Below, piece by piece: positions 1 through 8,148 of a DNA stretch of 38,191 nt; positions within the stretch are counted from its first letter, which is position 1; every line of letters starts with the position of its first letter. The stretch comes from Actinomycetes bacterium. Lineage in GTDB: Bacteria; Actinomycetota; Actinomycetes; Nanopelagicales; Nanopelagicaceae. Where the stretch lies: positions 1 to 38,191 of the forward strand of contig BJFT01000009.1 of assembly GCA_014190015.1 (NCBI GenBank), written 5' to 3'. A program made the position numbers and the translations under genes. The notes beneath the pieces are model-generated. The model did no database searches and was not told where the DNA came from. It worked only from the letters and a program-made list of their open reading frames with translations.

Positions 1-30
1 TAAGGCAGATGAACCTGTCATGATTAGCCA

Positions 31-2748
31 ATGTCTTCGCAAGATTCCTCAGTGGCCATCGGTAACGATGGCGCTGGTTTGCGTGCCGACGTAAGAAAGC
101 TTGGGGATCTATTAGGTGAATCACTTGTTCGCCAAGAAGGACAAGAGTTACTGGAATTAGTTGAAGCTGTCCGCAAAGCCGTTAAAGATGGCGGTGGCGA
201 TGATCTTTTATCAACCTTATCTATCGAGCAATCAGTTCAACTCGTACGTGCATTTAGTACATATTTCAATTTAGCCAACGTTGCCGAACAAGTTCACCGC
301 GCAAGAGTTTTGGCAGATGCACGCGCTCAAGGTGGATCGTGGATGGCAAAAGCTGTTGACAAGATTGCTGCAGCTCAGAGTGCAAAAGTTTCTGGACATG
401 AATTCTCAACAGAAGATGTAAATCGTTGGGTTAATGAACTTATGGTGCGCCCTGTATTTACGGCTCACCCAACTGAGGCTGCGCGTCGTTCAGTCTTAAA
501 TAAATTGGGAAGAGTTGCAAAACTTCTAGATCAACCAAGTACCGAGGCTCAACGCAATCAATTAGCTGAAACTATTGATGTCCTCTGGCAAACAGATGAG
601 TTACGTGTTGGTCGTCCAGAACCACTTGATGAAGCCATGAATGCTCTCTATTACTTAGATGACCTCTTTAAATTAACAATCCCAGAAGTTCTCAATGATT
701 TTAAGAATGAAATTAAACGACTCGGAGTTGATCTTCCACTAGATGCACGTCCGCTCTCATTCGGAAGTTGGATTGGTGGAGATCGAGATGGCAATCCAAA
801 CATCACCGCATCCATCACTGAATCTGCCATGGTCTTGCAAGTTGGTCACGCTATTCGCGTAACTATTGCTGCCATGGATGAATTGCGTCAGATGCTCTCA
901 GTTTCAACTCGCATAACCGGAGTCAGTAAATCACTTTTGGATTCTGTTGAAGAAGATCTCAAACACATTCCCGAATTTGAAGAGCGCTTTAAGCGGCTAA
1001 ATGTTCAAGAGCCATATCGTTTAAAGGCAACCGCAATTGTTCATCGCCTTGCTTTCACACGAAACCGCCATGCATCCGGTGGCGAGCACGTTGCACATCG
1101 CGACTACAACAACACATCAGAAGTGTTGGCAGACCTCGCCTTAATGCGCGATTCATTACTTGAAAATCGTGGCGAATTGATGGCCACAGGATTGCTAGAA
1201 CGAACAATGCGCACTGTTTCAGCCTTTGGATTAACGCATGCAACTTTGGATGTTCGTGAGCACTCAGATGCACATCACCACACACTTGCTTTCGCATATG
1301 GCGATGATTACAAGAGTAAAAATCATCAGGAACGTTTTGCCATACTTTCGAGTGAGCTCGCATCAACAAAGAAACTAGAGTTCAAAAAGTGCGATGAACG
1401 TGCACAAAAAACTTTAGATACCTTTAGAGCCGTCTTTGATATCGTCAAGCGATTTGGTCCTGAATCAATTGAGACCTACATCGTTTCAATGACAAAAGGT
1501 TCTGATGATCTATTGGCAGCTGTTGTTCTAGCCAAGCAAGCAAACCTCGTTGATCTCTCCGCAAATACTGCAGTAATTGGATTCGCACCATTACTCGAAA
1601 CCGTTGCTGAGTTACGTGCTGCAGGAGAAATTCTGGAAGCGCTGTTAAGCGATCCTGGATACAGAAAAATTGTTGAACTTCGCGGCAACCTGCAAGAAAT
1701 TATGTTGGGGTATTCCGACTCCAATAAAGATGCTGGTATCGCAACTAGTCAATGGGAAATTCATCGCGCTCAAAGAAAATTGCGTGATGTTGCAATCAAA
1801 CACGGAGTTAAGTTAAGACTCTTCCATGGTCGCGGTGGTTCTGTCGGTCGCGGTGGCGGTCCAACATATGACGCACTTGTTGCTCTGCCCTGGGGCTCGA
1901 TTGATGGACAAATTAAAATGACAGAACAAGGTGAAGTAATTAGCGACAAATACGCGCTGCCATCTCTTGCTCGTGAAAATATCGAATTAATGCTCGCAGC
2001 GTCCCTTGAAGCAACTGTTCTCAACCGTGCGCCACGTCAAAGTAATGAAAGTTTGGATAAGTGGAATTCATGCATGGAGCTCATTAGTGAAAACTCCTTT
2101 TCTTGTTATCGCTCCTTAATTGATCATCCAGATTTGCCTGCTTACTTCTATGCATCAACTCCCGTGGAACAACTGGGAGAAATGATGTTGGGTTCTCGCC
2201 CATCTCGTAGACCAGATGCTGCAGGTGGTTTAGATAGTTTGCGTGCTATTCCTTGGGTATTTGGATGGACCCAATCTCGCCAAATTGTTCCTGGTTGGTT
2301 CGGTGTTGGAAGTGGATTGAAGGCTGCACGTGAAGCAGGAAAATCTGAAGTCATTCAAGAGATGCTCGAACATTGGCACTTCTTCCACACATTTATCAGC
2401 AACGTCGAAATGACTCTGGCAAAGACTGATTTAGCTATGGCGCGACGTTATGTAGAAGCACTTGTTCCCAAAGAGCTACATCATTTCTTGGACACTATTG
2501 CTGCAGAGTTTAAGTTGACTTGCGAAGAGATTCTCAAAGTAACTAAGAAAGATTCATTATTAGGAGATCAACCAATCTTGGCTCGAACATTGCAAGTGCG
2601 TGATGCCTATCTCGCTCCGCTGCATTTACTTCAGGTAAATCTGCTCGAGCGCGTTCGTGATCACAGCGGTGAAGTTGATCCAACTCTGCAACGAGCGCTG
2701 CTGCTGACCATCAATGGTGTCGCCGCTGGACTTCGAAATACTGGTTGA
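31..2748 (+). CDS. ppc: Phosphoenolpyruvate carboxylase
   Basis: Carboxylates PEP with bicarbonate to oxaloacetate, an anaplerotic cytosolic enzyme feeding the TCA cycle. At 905 residues it is full length for the bacterial family. Visible hallmarks are TAHPTE with the catalytic His at residue 146, the GGDRDGNPN motif, the Arg/Gly loop FHGRGGSVGRGGGP from residue 598, and a C-terminus ending RNTG, close to the usual QNTG. The ATG at 31 has no convincing Shine-Dalgarno; a weak -10-like CATGAT lies 6 nt upstream, so a leaderless start is possible. It converges on pth with 3 nt between the stop codons. Identity is secure; the regulatory reading is inference. Confidence 0.97.
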   Translation: MSSQDSSVAIGNDGAGLRADVRKLGDLLGESLVRQEGQELLELVEAVRKAVKDGGGDDLLSTLSIEQSVQLVRAFSTYFNLANVAEQVHRARVLADARAQGGSWMAKAVDKIAAAQSAKVSGHEFSTEDVNRWVNELMVRPVFTAHPTEAARRSVLNKLGRVAKLLDQPSTEAQRNQLAETIDVLWQTDELRVGRPEPLDEAMNALYYLDDLFKLTIPEVLNDFKNEIKRLGVDLPLDARPLSFGSWIGGDRDGNPNITASITESAMVLQVGHAIRVTIAAMDELRQMLSVSTRITGVSKSLLDSVEEDLKHIPEFEERFKRLNVQEPYRLKATAIVHRLAFTRNRHASGGEHVAHRDYNNTSEVLADLALMRDSLLENRGELMATGLLERTMRTVSAFGLTHATLDVREHSDAHHHTLAFAYGDDYKSKNHQERFAILSSELASTKKLEFKKCDERAQKTLDTFRAVFDIVKRFGPESIETYIVSMTKGSDDLLAAVVLAKQANLVDLSANTAVIGFAPLLETVAELRAAGEILEALLSDPGYRKIVELRGNLQEIMLGYSDSNKDAGIATSQWEIHRAQRKLRDVAIKHGVKLRLFHGRGGSVGRGGGPTYDALVALPWGSIDGQIKMTEQGEVISDKYALPSLARENIELMLAASLEATVLNRAPRQSNESLDKWNSCMELISENSFSCYRSLIDHPDLPAYFYASTPVEQLGEMMLGSRPSRRPDAAGGLDSLRAIPWVFGWTQSRQIVPGWFGVGSGLKAAREAGKSEVIQEMLEHWHFFHTFISNVEMTLAKTDLAMARRYVEALVPKELHHFLDTIAAEFKLTCEEILKVTKKDSLLGDQPILARTLQVRDAYLAPLHLLQVNLLERVRDHSGEVDPTLQRALLLTINGVAAGLRNTG

Positions 2749-2751
2749 TTC

Positions 2752-3327
2752 TTAGCTATTAAAGCGGGATTGAGTTTCTTCCAAGCCCTTTGTAATGAGT
2801 GATTCAACAACATCGCATCCGCGGTCAATAAATTCAGGCAGAGTTTTTTTCTCTGCAGATGAAAATGCTTTCAAGACGAAATCTCCAGGATCTTGTGAAC
2901 CCATTGGTCGGCCTATACCAAGGCGCACGCGGAAATATTCAGCGCTTCCAAATGATGAAGTCATTGATTTCAATCCGTTATGCCCATTATCTCCGCCAGC
3001 AATTTTTGAGCGAATTGCTGAGTACGGGATATCTAATTCGTCATGCAAAGCGATGATGTGATCTGGTTCGACTTTGTAAAAAGCTGCAAGTGCCTTAGCA
3101 GGGCCGCCGGTTTCATTCATGTAACTCTTGGACTTTGCAATGATCACAGAGTGCGCATTGTCGCCAACGCCAATTTTGAACGCAGCAATTTCAGTACGTG
3201 ATTTATGTGAAGACCACTTAACTTTGTAACGCTTAGCTAGTTCATCAACAACCATCTGGCCAACGTTGTGCCGCGTTGCTGTGTATTCAGGACCTGGATT
3301 ACCGAGTCCTATTACTAACCAAACCAT
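2752..3327 (-). CDS. pth: Peptidyl-tRNA hydrolase
   Basis: Cleaves the ester bond of peptidyl-tRNA released from stalled ribosomes and recycles the tRNA. The 191 residues match the bacterial Pth family. Visible motifs are GLGNPG with Asn10, TRHNVG with the catalytic base His20 at the same number as in E. coli, HDELDIP with the conserved Asp, and a GHNGLKS loop. It lies 16 nt downstream of rplY on the same strand, the common actinobacterial rplY-pth pairing, and is probably co-transcribed with it. Confidence 0.96.
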   Translation of the reverse strand: MVWLVIGLGNPGPEYTATRHNVGQMVVDELAKRYKVKWSSHKSRTEIAAFKIGVGDNAHSVIIAKSKSYMNETGGPAKALAAFYKVEPDHIIALHDELDIPYSAIRSKIAGGDNGHNGLKSMTSSFGSAEYFRVRLGIGRPMGSQDPGDFVLKAFSSAEKKTLPEFIDRGCDVVESLITKGLEETQSRFNS

Positions 3328-3343
3328 GAAGCAAGGTTAGTGC

Positions 3344-3976
3344 TTAAGCATCCTTCTTCTCGGCATCAGCAGGTGCTGCAGCAGCACCATCAGCTGGAGC
3401 AGCAGCATCTGCTGCAGGTGCAGCAACTTCTTCAACTGCTGTTGAACGCTCTGAAAGGTGAACAACGATCATCTTTGGATCGGAAATAAGTGTGACGCCT
3501 GTTGGAAGAACTACATCTGCAGCGTACTTAGAAGCTCCTGCTTCTAATCCAGTTAGGTCAAGATCCAAGTGAGCAGGAATAGATGTTGCTTCCGTTTCAA
3601 CTTCAATTGTGTTGTTAACGTGCTCAAGAATTCCGTCACGGTCGAATTCACCAGATGTGTGAACTGGAACAGATACAACAACTTTTTCACCGCGACGAAC
3701 GATTACAAGGTCAATGTGGTCAAGAGTTAACTTGATTGGATGGCGCACGATTGCTTTTGGAAGTGTGAGTTCTGTTTTGCCATCTACAACGATGTCTAGA
3801 AGAACGTTAGAAGTTTTAAGTGCAACGCCTAATTCGCGTGCTGGAAGAGTGATGTGTGATGGCTTCTCACCATGACCGTAGATCACAGCTGGAACTAAAC
3901 CATCGCGACGTGCACGACGTGATGCGCCCTTACCGAATTCAGTACGACGAATTCCGTTGATGGTGATCTCAGCCAT
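3344..3976 (-). CDS. rplY: 50S ribosomal protein bL25, long CTC form
   Basis: Binds 5S rRNA in the large ribosomal subunit. The 210-residue protein is the two-domain CTC/TL5 form: an N-terminal L25 domain (about residues 1-95, with RRTEFGKGASRRARRDG and VPAVIYGHG), then a beta domain (about 95-185) and a low-complexity Ala/Pro/Asp tail ending in KKDA. The ATG has an upstream GGGAG about 8 nt away. The gene has its own upstream region after the prs terminator and leads into pth. Ctc-type L25 is stress-linked in some bacteria; nothing here proves that. Confidence 0.95.
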   Translation of the reverse strand: MAEITINGIRRTEFGKGASRRARRDGLVPAVIYGHGEKPSHITLPARELGVALKTSNVLLDIVVDGKTELTLPKAIVRHPIKLTLDHIDLVIVRRGEKVVVSVPVHTSGEFDRDGILEHVNNTIEVETEATSIPAHLDLDLTGLEAGASKYAADVVLPTGVTLISDPKMIVVHLSERSTAVEEVAAPAADAAAPADGAAAAPADAEKKDA

Positions 3977-4027
3977 TTTAATTTCTCCCTGTTAGGTAAA
4001 ACTTTCGGTTACTTCACAAAAGTCCCA

Positions 4028-4059
4028 GCAGGAGCATTTACCTGCACCGTCGATAACGG
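4028..4059 (-). other. Two small inverted repeats upstream of rplY
   Basis: Two adjacent inverted repeats lie 50-85 nt before the rplY start: 4028-4032 pairs with 4041-4045 (GCAGG/CCTGC, 8-nt loop), and 4047-4050 pairs with 4056-4059 (CCGT/ACGG, 5-nt loop). They may be folds in the rplY leader or part of its promoter region. The transcription start is unknown, so this is tentative. Confidence 0.25.
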
Positions 4060-4064
4060 AAGTT

Positions 4065-4090
4065 AAAAACCCTCGCCGGAACGAGGCAAA
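4065..4090 (-). terminator. Intrinsic terminator after prs
   Basis: Read on the minus strand, CCTCG (4086-4082) pairs with CGAGG (4075-4071) around a 6-nt loop and is followed at once by a G then five Ts. It sits 37 nt past the prs stop codon and before rplY, so it probably ends the tRNA-Gln/glmU/prs transcript. The stem has only 5 bp, so efficiency is uncertain. Confidence 0.6.
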
Positions 4091-4126
4091 GATTAGCGAA
4101 GGGTTATGGAGTGTGGCAAATCGCGC

Positions 4127-5107
4127 TTATGAATGGCCATCGAAGAGGCTGGTTACGGAACCATCTTCGAAGACCTCTCGGATTGCGCGACCAAGAAGCG
4201 GAGCAATCGAGAGAACAGTGAGATTGTCGAATTTTTGATCCTCTGAAATTGGAAGAGTATTTGTAATAACAACTTCACTCGCACGAGAATTCTTTAGGCG
4301 TTCGATTGCAGGTCCTGAGAGCACTGCGTGGGTGGCGGCAATGATTACTTCTTTTGCTCCTGCTTCAAAGAGTGCATCCACTGCTTTTGTAATTGTGCCT
4401 GCAGTGTCGATCATGTCATCGATAACAACGCATGTTTGACCTTCAACATCACCAACTACGCGACCAGTGATTGACTCATTTGGAATGCGTGGATCACGTG
4501 TTTTGTGAATGAAAGCGATTGGGCAACCACCCAGTAAATCTGACCAGCGTTCTGCAACTCGTACACGACCTGAGTCAGGAGAAACAATTGTGAGTCGTGA
4601 GCGATCAACTTTTGAACCAACATAATCGGCAAGCATTGGAAGTGCGAATAAGTGATCTACTGGACCATCAAAGAAACCTTGTATTTGTGAAGTGTGAAGA
4701 TCAACAACCATTAAGCGATCCGCACCCGCTGCTTTAAATAAATCCGCCATCAAACGTGCAGAGATAGGTTCGCGACCACGGTGCTTCTTATCTTGACGCG
4801 CATAACCATAAAACGGTGCAACAACTGTGATTCGTTTTGCAGATGCGCGCTTAAGTGCATCAACCATGATGAGTTGTTCCATGATTTGTTTGTTTACTGG
4901 AGCAGAGTGGCTCTGTAATACGAATGCATCGCAACCGCGAACGCTCTCTTCGAAGCGAACAAATATTTCACCATTTGCAAAGTCATATGCAGATGTTGGT
5001 GTAATTGGAACACCGAGTTCTTGTGCTACTTCTTCAGCTAACTCCGGAAATCCTCGGCCTGAAAAAAGTCTTAACCGTTTTTCAGATGCCAGACGGAGTT
5101 CGCTCAT
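4127..5107 (-). CDS. prs: Ribose-phosphate pyrophosphokinase (PRPP synthase)
   Basis: Transfers pyrophosphate from ATP to ribose 5-phosphate, giving PRPP for purines, pyrimidines, His, Trp and NAD. The 326 residues match class I enzymes. Visible motifs include the ATP-site stretch YARQDKKHRGREPISARL, the metal/ATP segment VVDLHTSQIQGFFDGPVDHL and the ribose-phosphate loop VVIDDMIDTAGT. It begins 5 nt after the glmU stop codon, so it is the last gene of a tRNA-Gln/glmU/prs unit and is followed by a likely terminator. The glmU-prs pairing is standard in actinobacteria and links cell-wall precursor and nucleotide supply. Confidence 0.97.
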   Translation of the reverse strand: MSELRLASEKRLRLFSGRGFPELAEEVAQELGVPITPTSAYDFANGEIFVRFEESVRGCDAFVLQSHSAPVNKQIMEQLIMVDALKRASAKRITVVAPFYGYARQDKKHRGREPISARLMADLFKAAGADRLMVVDLHTSQIQGFFDGPVDHLFALPMLADYVGSKVDRSRLTIVSPDSGRVRVAERWSDLLGGCPIAFIHKTRDPRIPNESITGRVVGDVEGQTCVVIDDMIDTAGTITKAVDALFEAGAKEVIIAATHAVLSGPAIERLKNSRASEVVITNTLPISEDQKFDNLTVLSIAPLLGRAIREVFEDGSVTSLFDGHS

Positions 5108-5112
5108 GGGGC

Positions 5113-6573
5113 TTAGCCTCTCTTATGTCCGTTTTCACTGCCAGCGTGACGCGCTGCAGCTTCGGCAGATTTTGTACCAGAACGTTTGCGCAAGACCCAG
5201 CCTAAGACATTTCGCTGGCGTGAACGACCAACTCCAATTGCTCCAGGTGGGACATCTTCAGAAATTACAGATCCAGCGGCTGTGTAAGCCCCGTCACCAA
5301 TTGTTACTGGTGCAATCAACATTGAATCGCTGCCGATTCGAACATGGTCTCCAACGATTGTTTCGTGCTTTTCAACACCATCGTAATTAACAAATACTGT
5401 TGCGGCGCCAATATTGGTGCCTTCTCCTATTTTTGCATCGCCAACGTATGAAAGATGTGGAACCTTTGAGCCATCTCCAACTGTTGAGTTCTTAATTTCA
5501 ACAAATGCTCCAGCTTTTGCACCAGTACCGAGCACAGTGCCTTTTCGTAAGTATGAATAAGGTCCGACCTGGGCTTCTTTTCCAATGCTTGCTTCATGGC
5601 AATTTGATTCCACAATGCGAGCACCTTCTGAGACTAAACATGATTCCAGTGTTGTGCGTGGTCCAATAACAGCGCCAGTTTTGATTGTTGTGGTTCCAAG
5701 AATTGCAGAGCCTGGATAAATAGTGACATCGCTTTCGATGGTCGCTGTTGCATCAATCCATGTCGTTGTTGGGTCTGTAATGGTTACGCCTGCTCGCATT
5801 AAGTCGCTGTTGATGCGATCACGTAAATACGCTCCGCTTTCGGCAAGTTGTTCGCGATCGTTAACACCTAGAGTTTCGACGTAATCATCAATCAGCGCTG
5901 CTGCTACTTCGCCACCTGCTTGGCGCATGATTTCTAGAACATCTGTTAAATAAAGTTCGCCTTGAGCGTTACTTGTCGTTAGTTTGGAAATTGCTGAAGT
6001 AAGTAATGCGCCATCAAAGATATAAACACCAGAATTAACCTCGAAGATAACTTTTTCAGAATCTGATGCATCTTTTTCTTCGACGATGCGAAGAAGTGAG
6101 CCATCATCTGCTCGAATTATGCGGCCATAGCCCGTTGGATCTGGGTGCTCTGCTGTCATCACTGAAGCGCTAAAACCGCCATTGTGATGAAATGAAATCA
6201 GTTGTGCGAGTGATTGCGTAGTTAGCAAAGGAGTGTCACCGGCTAAGACAAGTACAGAACCTTTAGGCGCAATACCTTCTAGAGCTAATTGAGTTGCATG
6301 ACCTGTGCCGCCGCGCTTTTCTTGAAAAACTGTTACGGCTTTTGGTGAAATTGATGAAATATGTTCTTCTACTTTTTCGCGACCAGATCCAACAACAACT
6401 CGAATTTGTTGTGGGGATAAACCATGCACTGCGTGCAAAACATGTCCGACTAATGTGCGCCCTGCGACTTCATGCAAAACTTTTGGCAGCGAAGATTTCA
6501 TTCGCGTTCCTTCGCCGGCGGCAAGGATGATCGCGCACTCAAGTAATGAGTCGGTGCCCTTTGGTGGCGTCAT
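5113..6573 (-). CDS. glmU: Bifunctional GlmU: GlcN-1-P acetyltransferase / GlcNAc-1-P uridylyltransferase
   Basis: Makes UDP-GlcNAc for peptidoglycan. The N-terminal Rossmann-like domain (about residues 1-240) has the nucleotide loop LAAGEGTRMKSSLPK, and the C-terminal half is a left-handed beta helix of hexapeptide repeats with GPYSYLRKGTVLG and the NYDG segment of the acetyltransferase site. At 486 residues it is full length. The ATG is the only plausible start before the LAAGEGTRM loop. It lies one base after the 3' end of tRNA-Gln, leaving no room for a leader or a normal ribosome site outside the tRNA. Co-transcription and tRNA 3' processing would leave a nearly leaderless message (inference). 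Confidence 0.96.
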   Translation of the reverse strand: MTPPKGTDSLLECAIILAAGEGTRMKSSLPKVLHEVAGRTLVGHVLHAVHGLSPQQIRVVVGSGREKVEEHISSISPKAVTVFQEKRGGTGHATQLALEGIAPKGSVLVLAGDTPLLTTQSLAQLISFHHNGGFSASVMTAEHPDPTGYGRIIRADDGSLLRIVEEKDASDSEKVIFEVNSGVYIFDGALLTSAISKLTTSNAQGELYLTDVLEIMRQAGGEVAAALIDDYVETLGVNDREQLAESGAYLRDRINSDLMRAGVTITDPTTTWIDATATIESDVTIYPGSAILGTTTIKTGAVIGPRTTLESCLVSEGARIVESNCHEASIGKEAQVGPYSYLRKGTVLGTGAKAGAFVEIKNSTVGDGSKVPHLSYVGDAKIGEGTNIGAATVFVNYDGVEKHETIVGDHVRIGSDSMLIAPVTIGDGAYTAAGSVISEDVPPGAIGVGRSRQRNVLGWVLRKRSGTKSAEAAARHAGSENGHKRG

Positions 6574-6574
6574 G

Positions 6575-6646
6575 CTCCGCCACCAGGTATCGATCCTGGA
6601 CCCTGGGCTTCAAAGGCCCATGTGCTAGCCACTACACAATGGCGGA
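6575..6646 (-). tRNA. tRNA-Gln (anticodon TTG)
   Basis: The 72-nt cloverleaf has acceptor arms TCCGCCA/TGGCGGA, discriminator G at 6575, anticodon stem TGGGC/GCCCA with loop CTTTGAA giving anticodon TTG, and T-stem CCAGG/CCTGG. CCA is not encoded. The T-loop reads ATCGATA rather than the usual TTCGAAT, so position 54 is A. The 3' end abuts the glmU start codon with one intervening base, and the tRNA is on the same strand as glmU and prs. Confidence 0.95.
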
Positions 6647-6674
6647 ACCCATATTCTCCCTTATCCGCACTAGT

Positions 6675-6732
6675 ACTTTCGACCACTAAAGTTGCCTCAC
6701 GCGAGAAATTTTAATAAATACTTTTAGAAAGT
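6675..6732 (+). promoter_or_regulatory. Candidate marR promoter with two ACTTT/AAAGT inverted repeats
   Basis: A possible -35 TTGCCT (6692-6697) and -10 TAAATA (6715-6720) are 17 bp apart. Two perfect inverted repeats with the same arms flank them: ACTTT at 6675-6679 with AAAGT at 6688-6692, and ACTTT at 6720-6724 with AAAGT at 6728-6732. Short palindromes over a promoter are typical of MarR autoregulation, so these may be operators for the adjacent regulator. The arms are only 5 bp in an AT-rich stretch, so chance is possible. Confidence 0.4.
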
Positions 6733-6741
6733 GGGGCGAAA

Positions 6742-7230
6742 ATGCGTGATGAAGTAGACCGCCTCATCGCCGCCTGGAAGGCACAGCGTCCTGATCTGGA
6801 TTTATCTCCACTTGGAGTACTCAGCCGCATTACGCGAATTTCTCGTCATTTAGATATCGAACGACGAAATGCATTCGCAGATTTAGATACATGGGGATTT
6901 GATGTTCTTGCATCCCTTCGTCGCGCAGGTACGCCATATCAACTTTCACCAAGTCAACTTATGCAAGAGACTCTTGTGACAAGTGGAACGATGACAAATC
7001 GTTTAGATCGATTAGAAGAACTAGATTTAATTACGCGAGAGCAAGATCCCAGCGATGGTCGTGGTTCCCTAGTAACTCTGACAAAAGCTGGCGTGCGCGC
7101 CGTTGATACCGCGATGGAAGAGTTATTGGGGCGCGAAAGAAATTTTTTAGCGCCTTTATCTAGTGATGAAAAGAAAGAACTTGCTCGATTGCTCAGCTTA
7201 ATTGCTGCGCAATTTGAAGATGAAATTTAG
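6742..7230 (+). CDS. MarR-family transcriptional regulator
   Basis: A 162-residue winged-helix protein. The N-terminal helices (about 1-60) would form the dimer interface; the helix-turn-helix and wing follow at about 70-125, with QLMQETLVTSGTMTNRLDRLEE as the recognition region and REQDPSDGRGSLVTLT as the wing, both typical of MarR. The ligand and targets cannot be told from sequence. It faces away from tRNA-Gln and overlaps the 3' end of ispE by 4 nt in a convergent arrangement. No transporter or enzyme partner is adjacent on its strand, so autoregulation and distant targets are likely. Confidence 0.88.
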   Translation: MRDEVDRLIAAWKAQRPDLDLSPLGVLSRITRISRHLDIERRNAFADLDTWGFDVLASLRRAGTPYQLSPSQLMQETLVTSGTMTNRLDRLEELDLITREQDPSDGRGSLVTLTKAGVRAVDTAMEELLGRERNFLAPLSSDEKKELARLLSLIAAQFEDEI

Positions 7231-8147
7231 TGTGACTCAATAACTTTGGCGCCATGAACCGGGCCATATGCACGTGTAACACTTCCAACTACGCCAGATG
7301 CACTCAACGCAACTGCTAAATCCAAACCATGTTCTTCATCGGAAACTAAGAATGCAACTGTTGGACCAGAGCCAGAAACAATGGCACCAAGTGCTCCATA
7401 TTCTTGGCCCACATCTAGAATCAATCGAAGTGCAGGTCGAAGTGAACACGCTGCTGGCTGTAAATCATTGATGAGTAATTTTCCAACCGCTGATGGATCA
7501 GCAGATAAAAGTGCTTGCATAAGTGCATCACTAATCTGTGGCTCACTAATGTCTAATCCTTGTCGTAATCGATCGCACTCGCCATAAACCGCAGGAGTTG
7601 AGAGCCCAACGCTAGAAAGCGCCAATACCCAGTGATAAGTGCCGCGCGATAAAGCAGCTGTGAGTTGATCGCCTCTGCCTTGTCCAATAGCAGTCCCGCC
7701 GCTTAACAAAAATGGAACATCGCTACCTAATTTCGATGCAATCGAATGCATCTCTTCGCGCGTCATATCAAGGCTGTACAACTCGTCAATAGCAACAATT
7801 GCGGCAGCCGCATCAGCGCTTCCTCCGGCCATGCCACCGGCTACTGGAATTGATTTCTTTATATCAATGCTGACATCGATATCTAATTCAAATTTTTCGG
7901 CAATTAACTCGACTGCTTTTACAACCAGATTTGAGGAATCAGTTGGAACTCCATGTATTTGATCACCCGAAACCGTTAAATGTACGCCACTTCCCTGTTC
8001 GCCAATTTTGATTGTCACATCGTCAAAAATTGAGATTGCCTGAAAAACAGTGACGAGTTGGTGATAGCCATCAGATTCGCGTGGACCTACAGAGAGTTGC
8101 AAATTAACTTTTGCTGGAACTCGCACGGTTACAGATTTGATTGGCAC
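7227..8147 (-). CDS. ispE: 4-diphosphocytidyl-2-C-methyl-D-erythritol kinase
   Basis: ATP-dependent kinase of the MEP isoprenoid pathway, phosphorylating the 2-hydroxyl of CDP-ME. It is a 306-residue GHMP-family protein with the substrate motif PAKVNLQLSVG at the N-terminus, the glycine-rich ATP loop PVAGGMAGGSADAAAA in the middle and a C-terminal GSGPTVAFL loop. The start is GTG, 1 nt after the rsmA stop, so it is translated in one unit with rsmA, tatD, metG and rsmI. The rsmA-ispE pairing is conserved in actinobacteria. Confidence 0.96.
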   Translation of the reverse strand: MPIKSVTVRVPAKVNLQLSVGPRESDGYHQLVTVFQAISIFDDVTIKIGEQGSGVHLTVSGDQIHGVPTDSSNLVVKAVELIAEKFELDIDVSIDIKKSIPVAGGMAGGSADAAAAIVAIDELYSLDMTREEMHSIASKLGSDVPFLLSGGTAIGQGRGDQLTAALSRGTYHWVLALSSVGLSTPAVYGECDRLRQGLDISEPQISDALMQALLSADPSAVGKLLINDLQPAACSLRPALRLILDVGQEYGALGAIVSGSGPTVAFLVSDEEHGLDLAVALSASGVVGSVTRAYGPVHGAKVIESH

Positions 8148-8148
8148 G

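Noticed and set aside
1055-1369. A 104-codon open frame antisense to ppc
   Set aside because: It lies wholly inside a clear PEP carboxylase gene and has no ribosome site or family-like motif; a coding shadow.
4827-5390. A 187-codon rightward frame across the prs/glmU junction
   Set aside because: It is antisense to two well-supported genes and its composition (Ser/Arg/Leu/Gln-rich) is that of a shadow frame.
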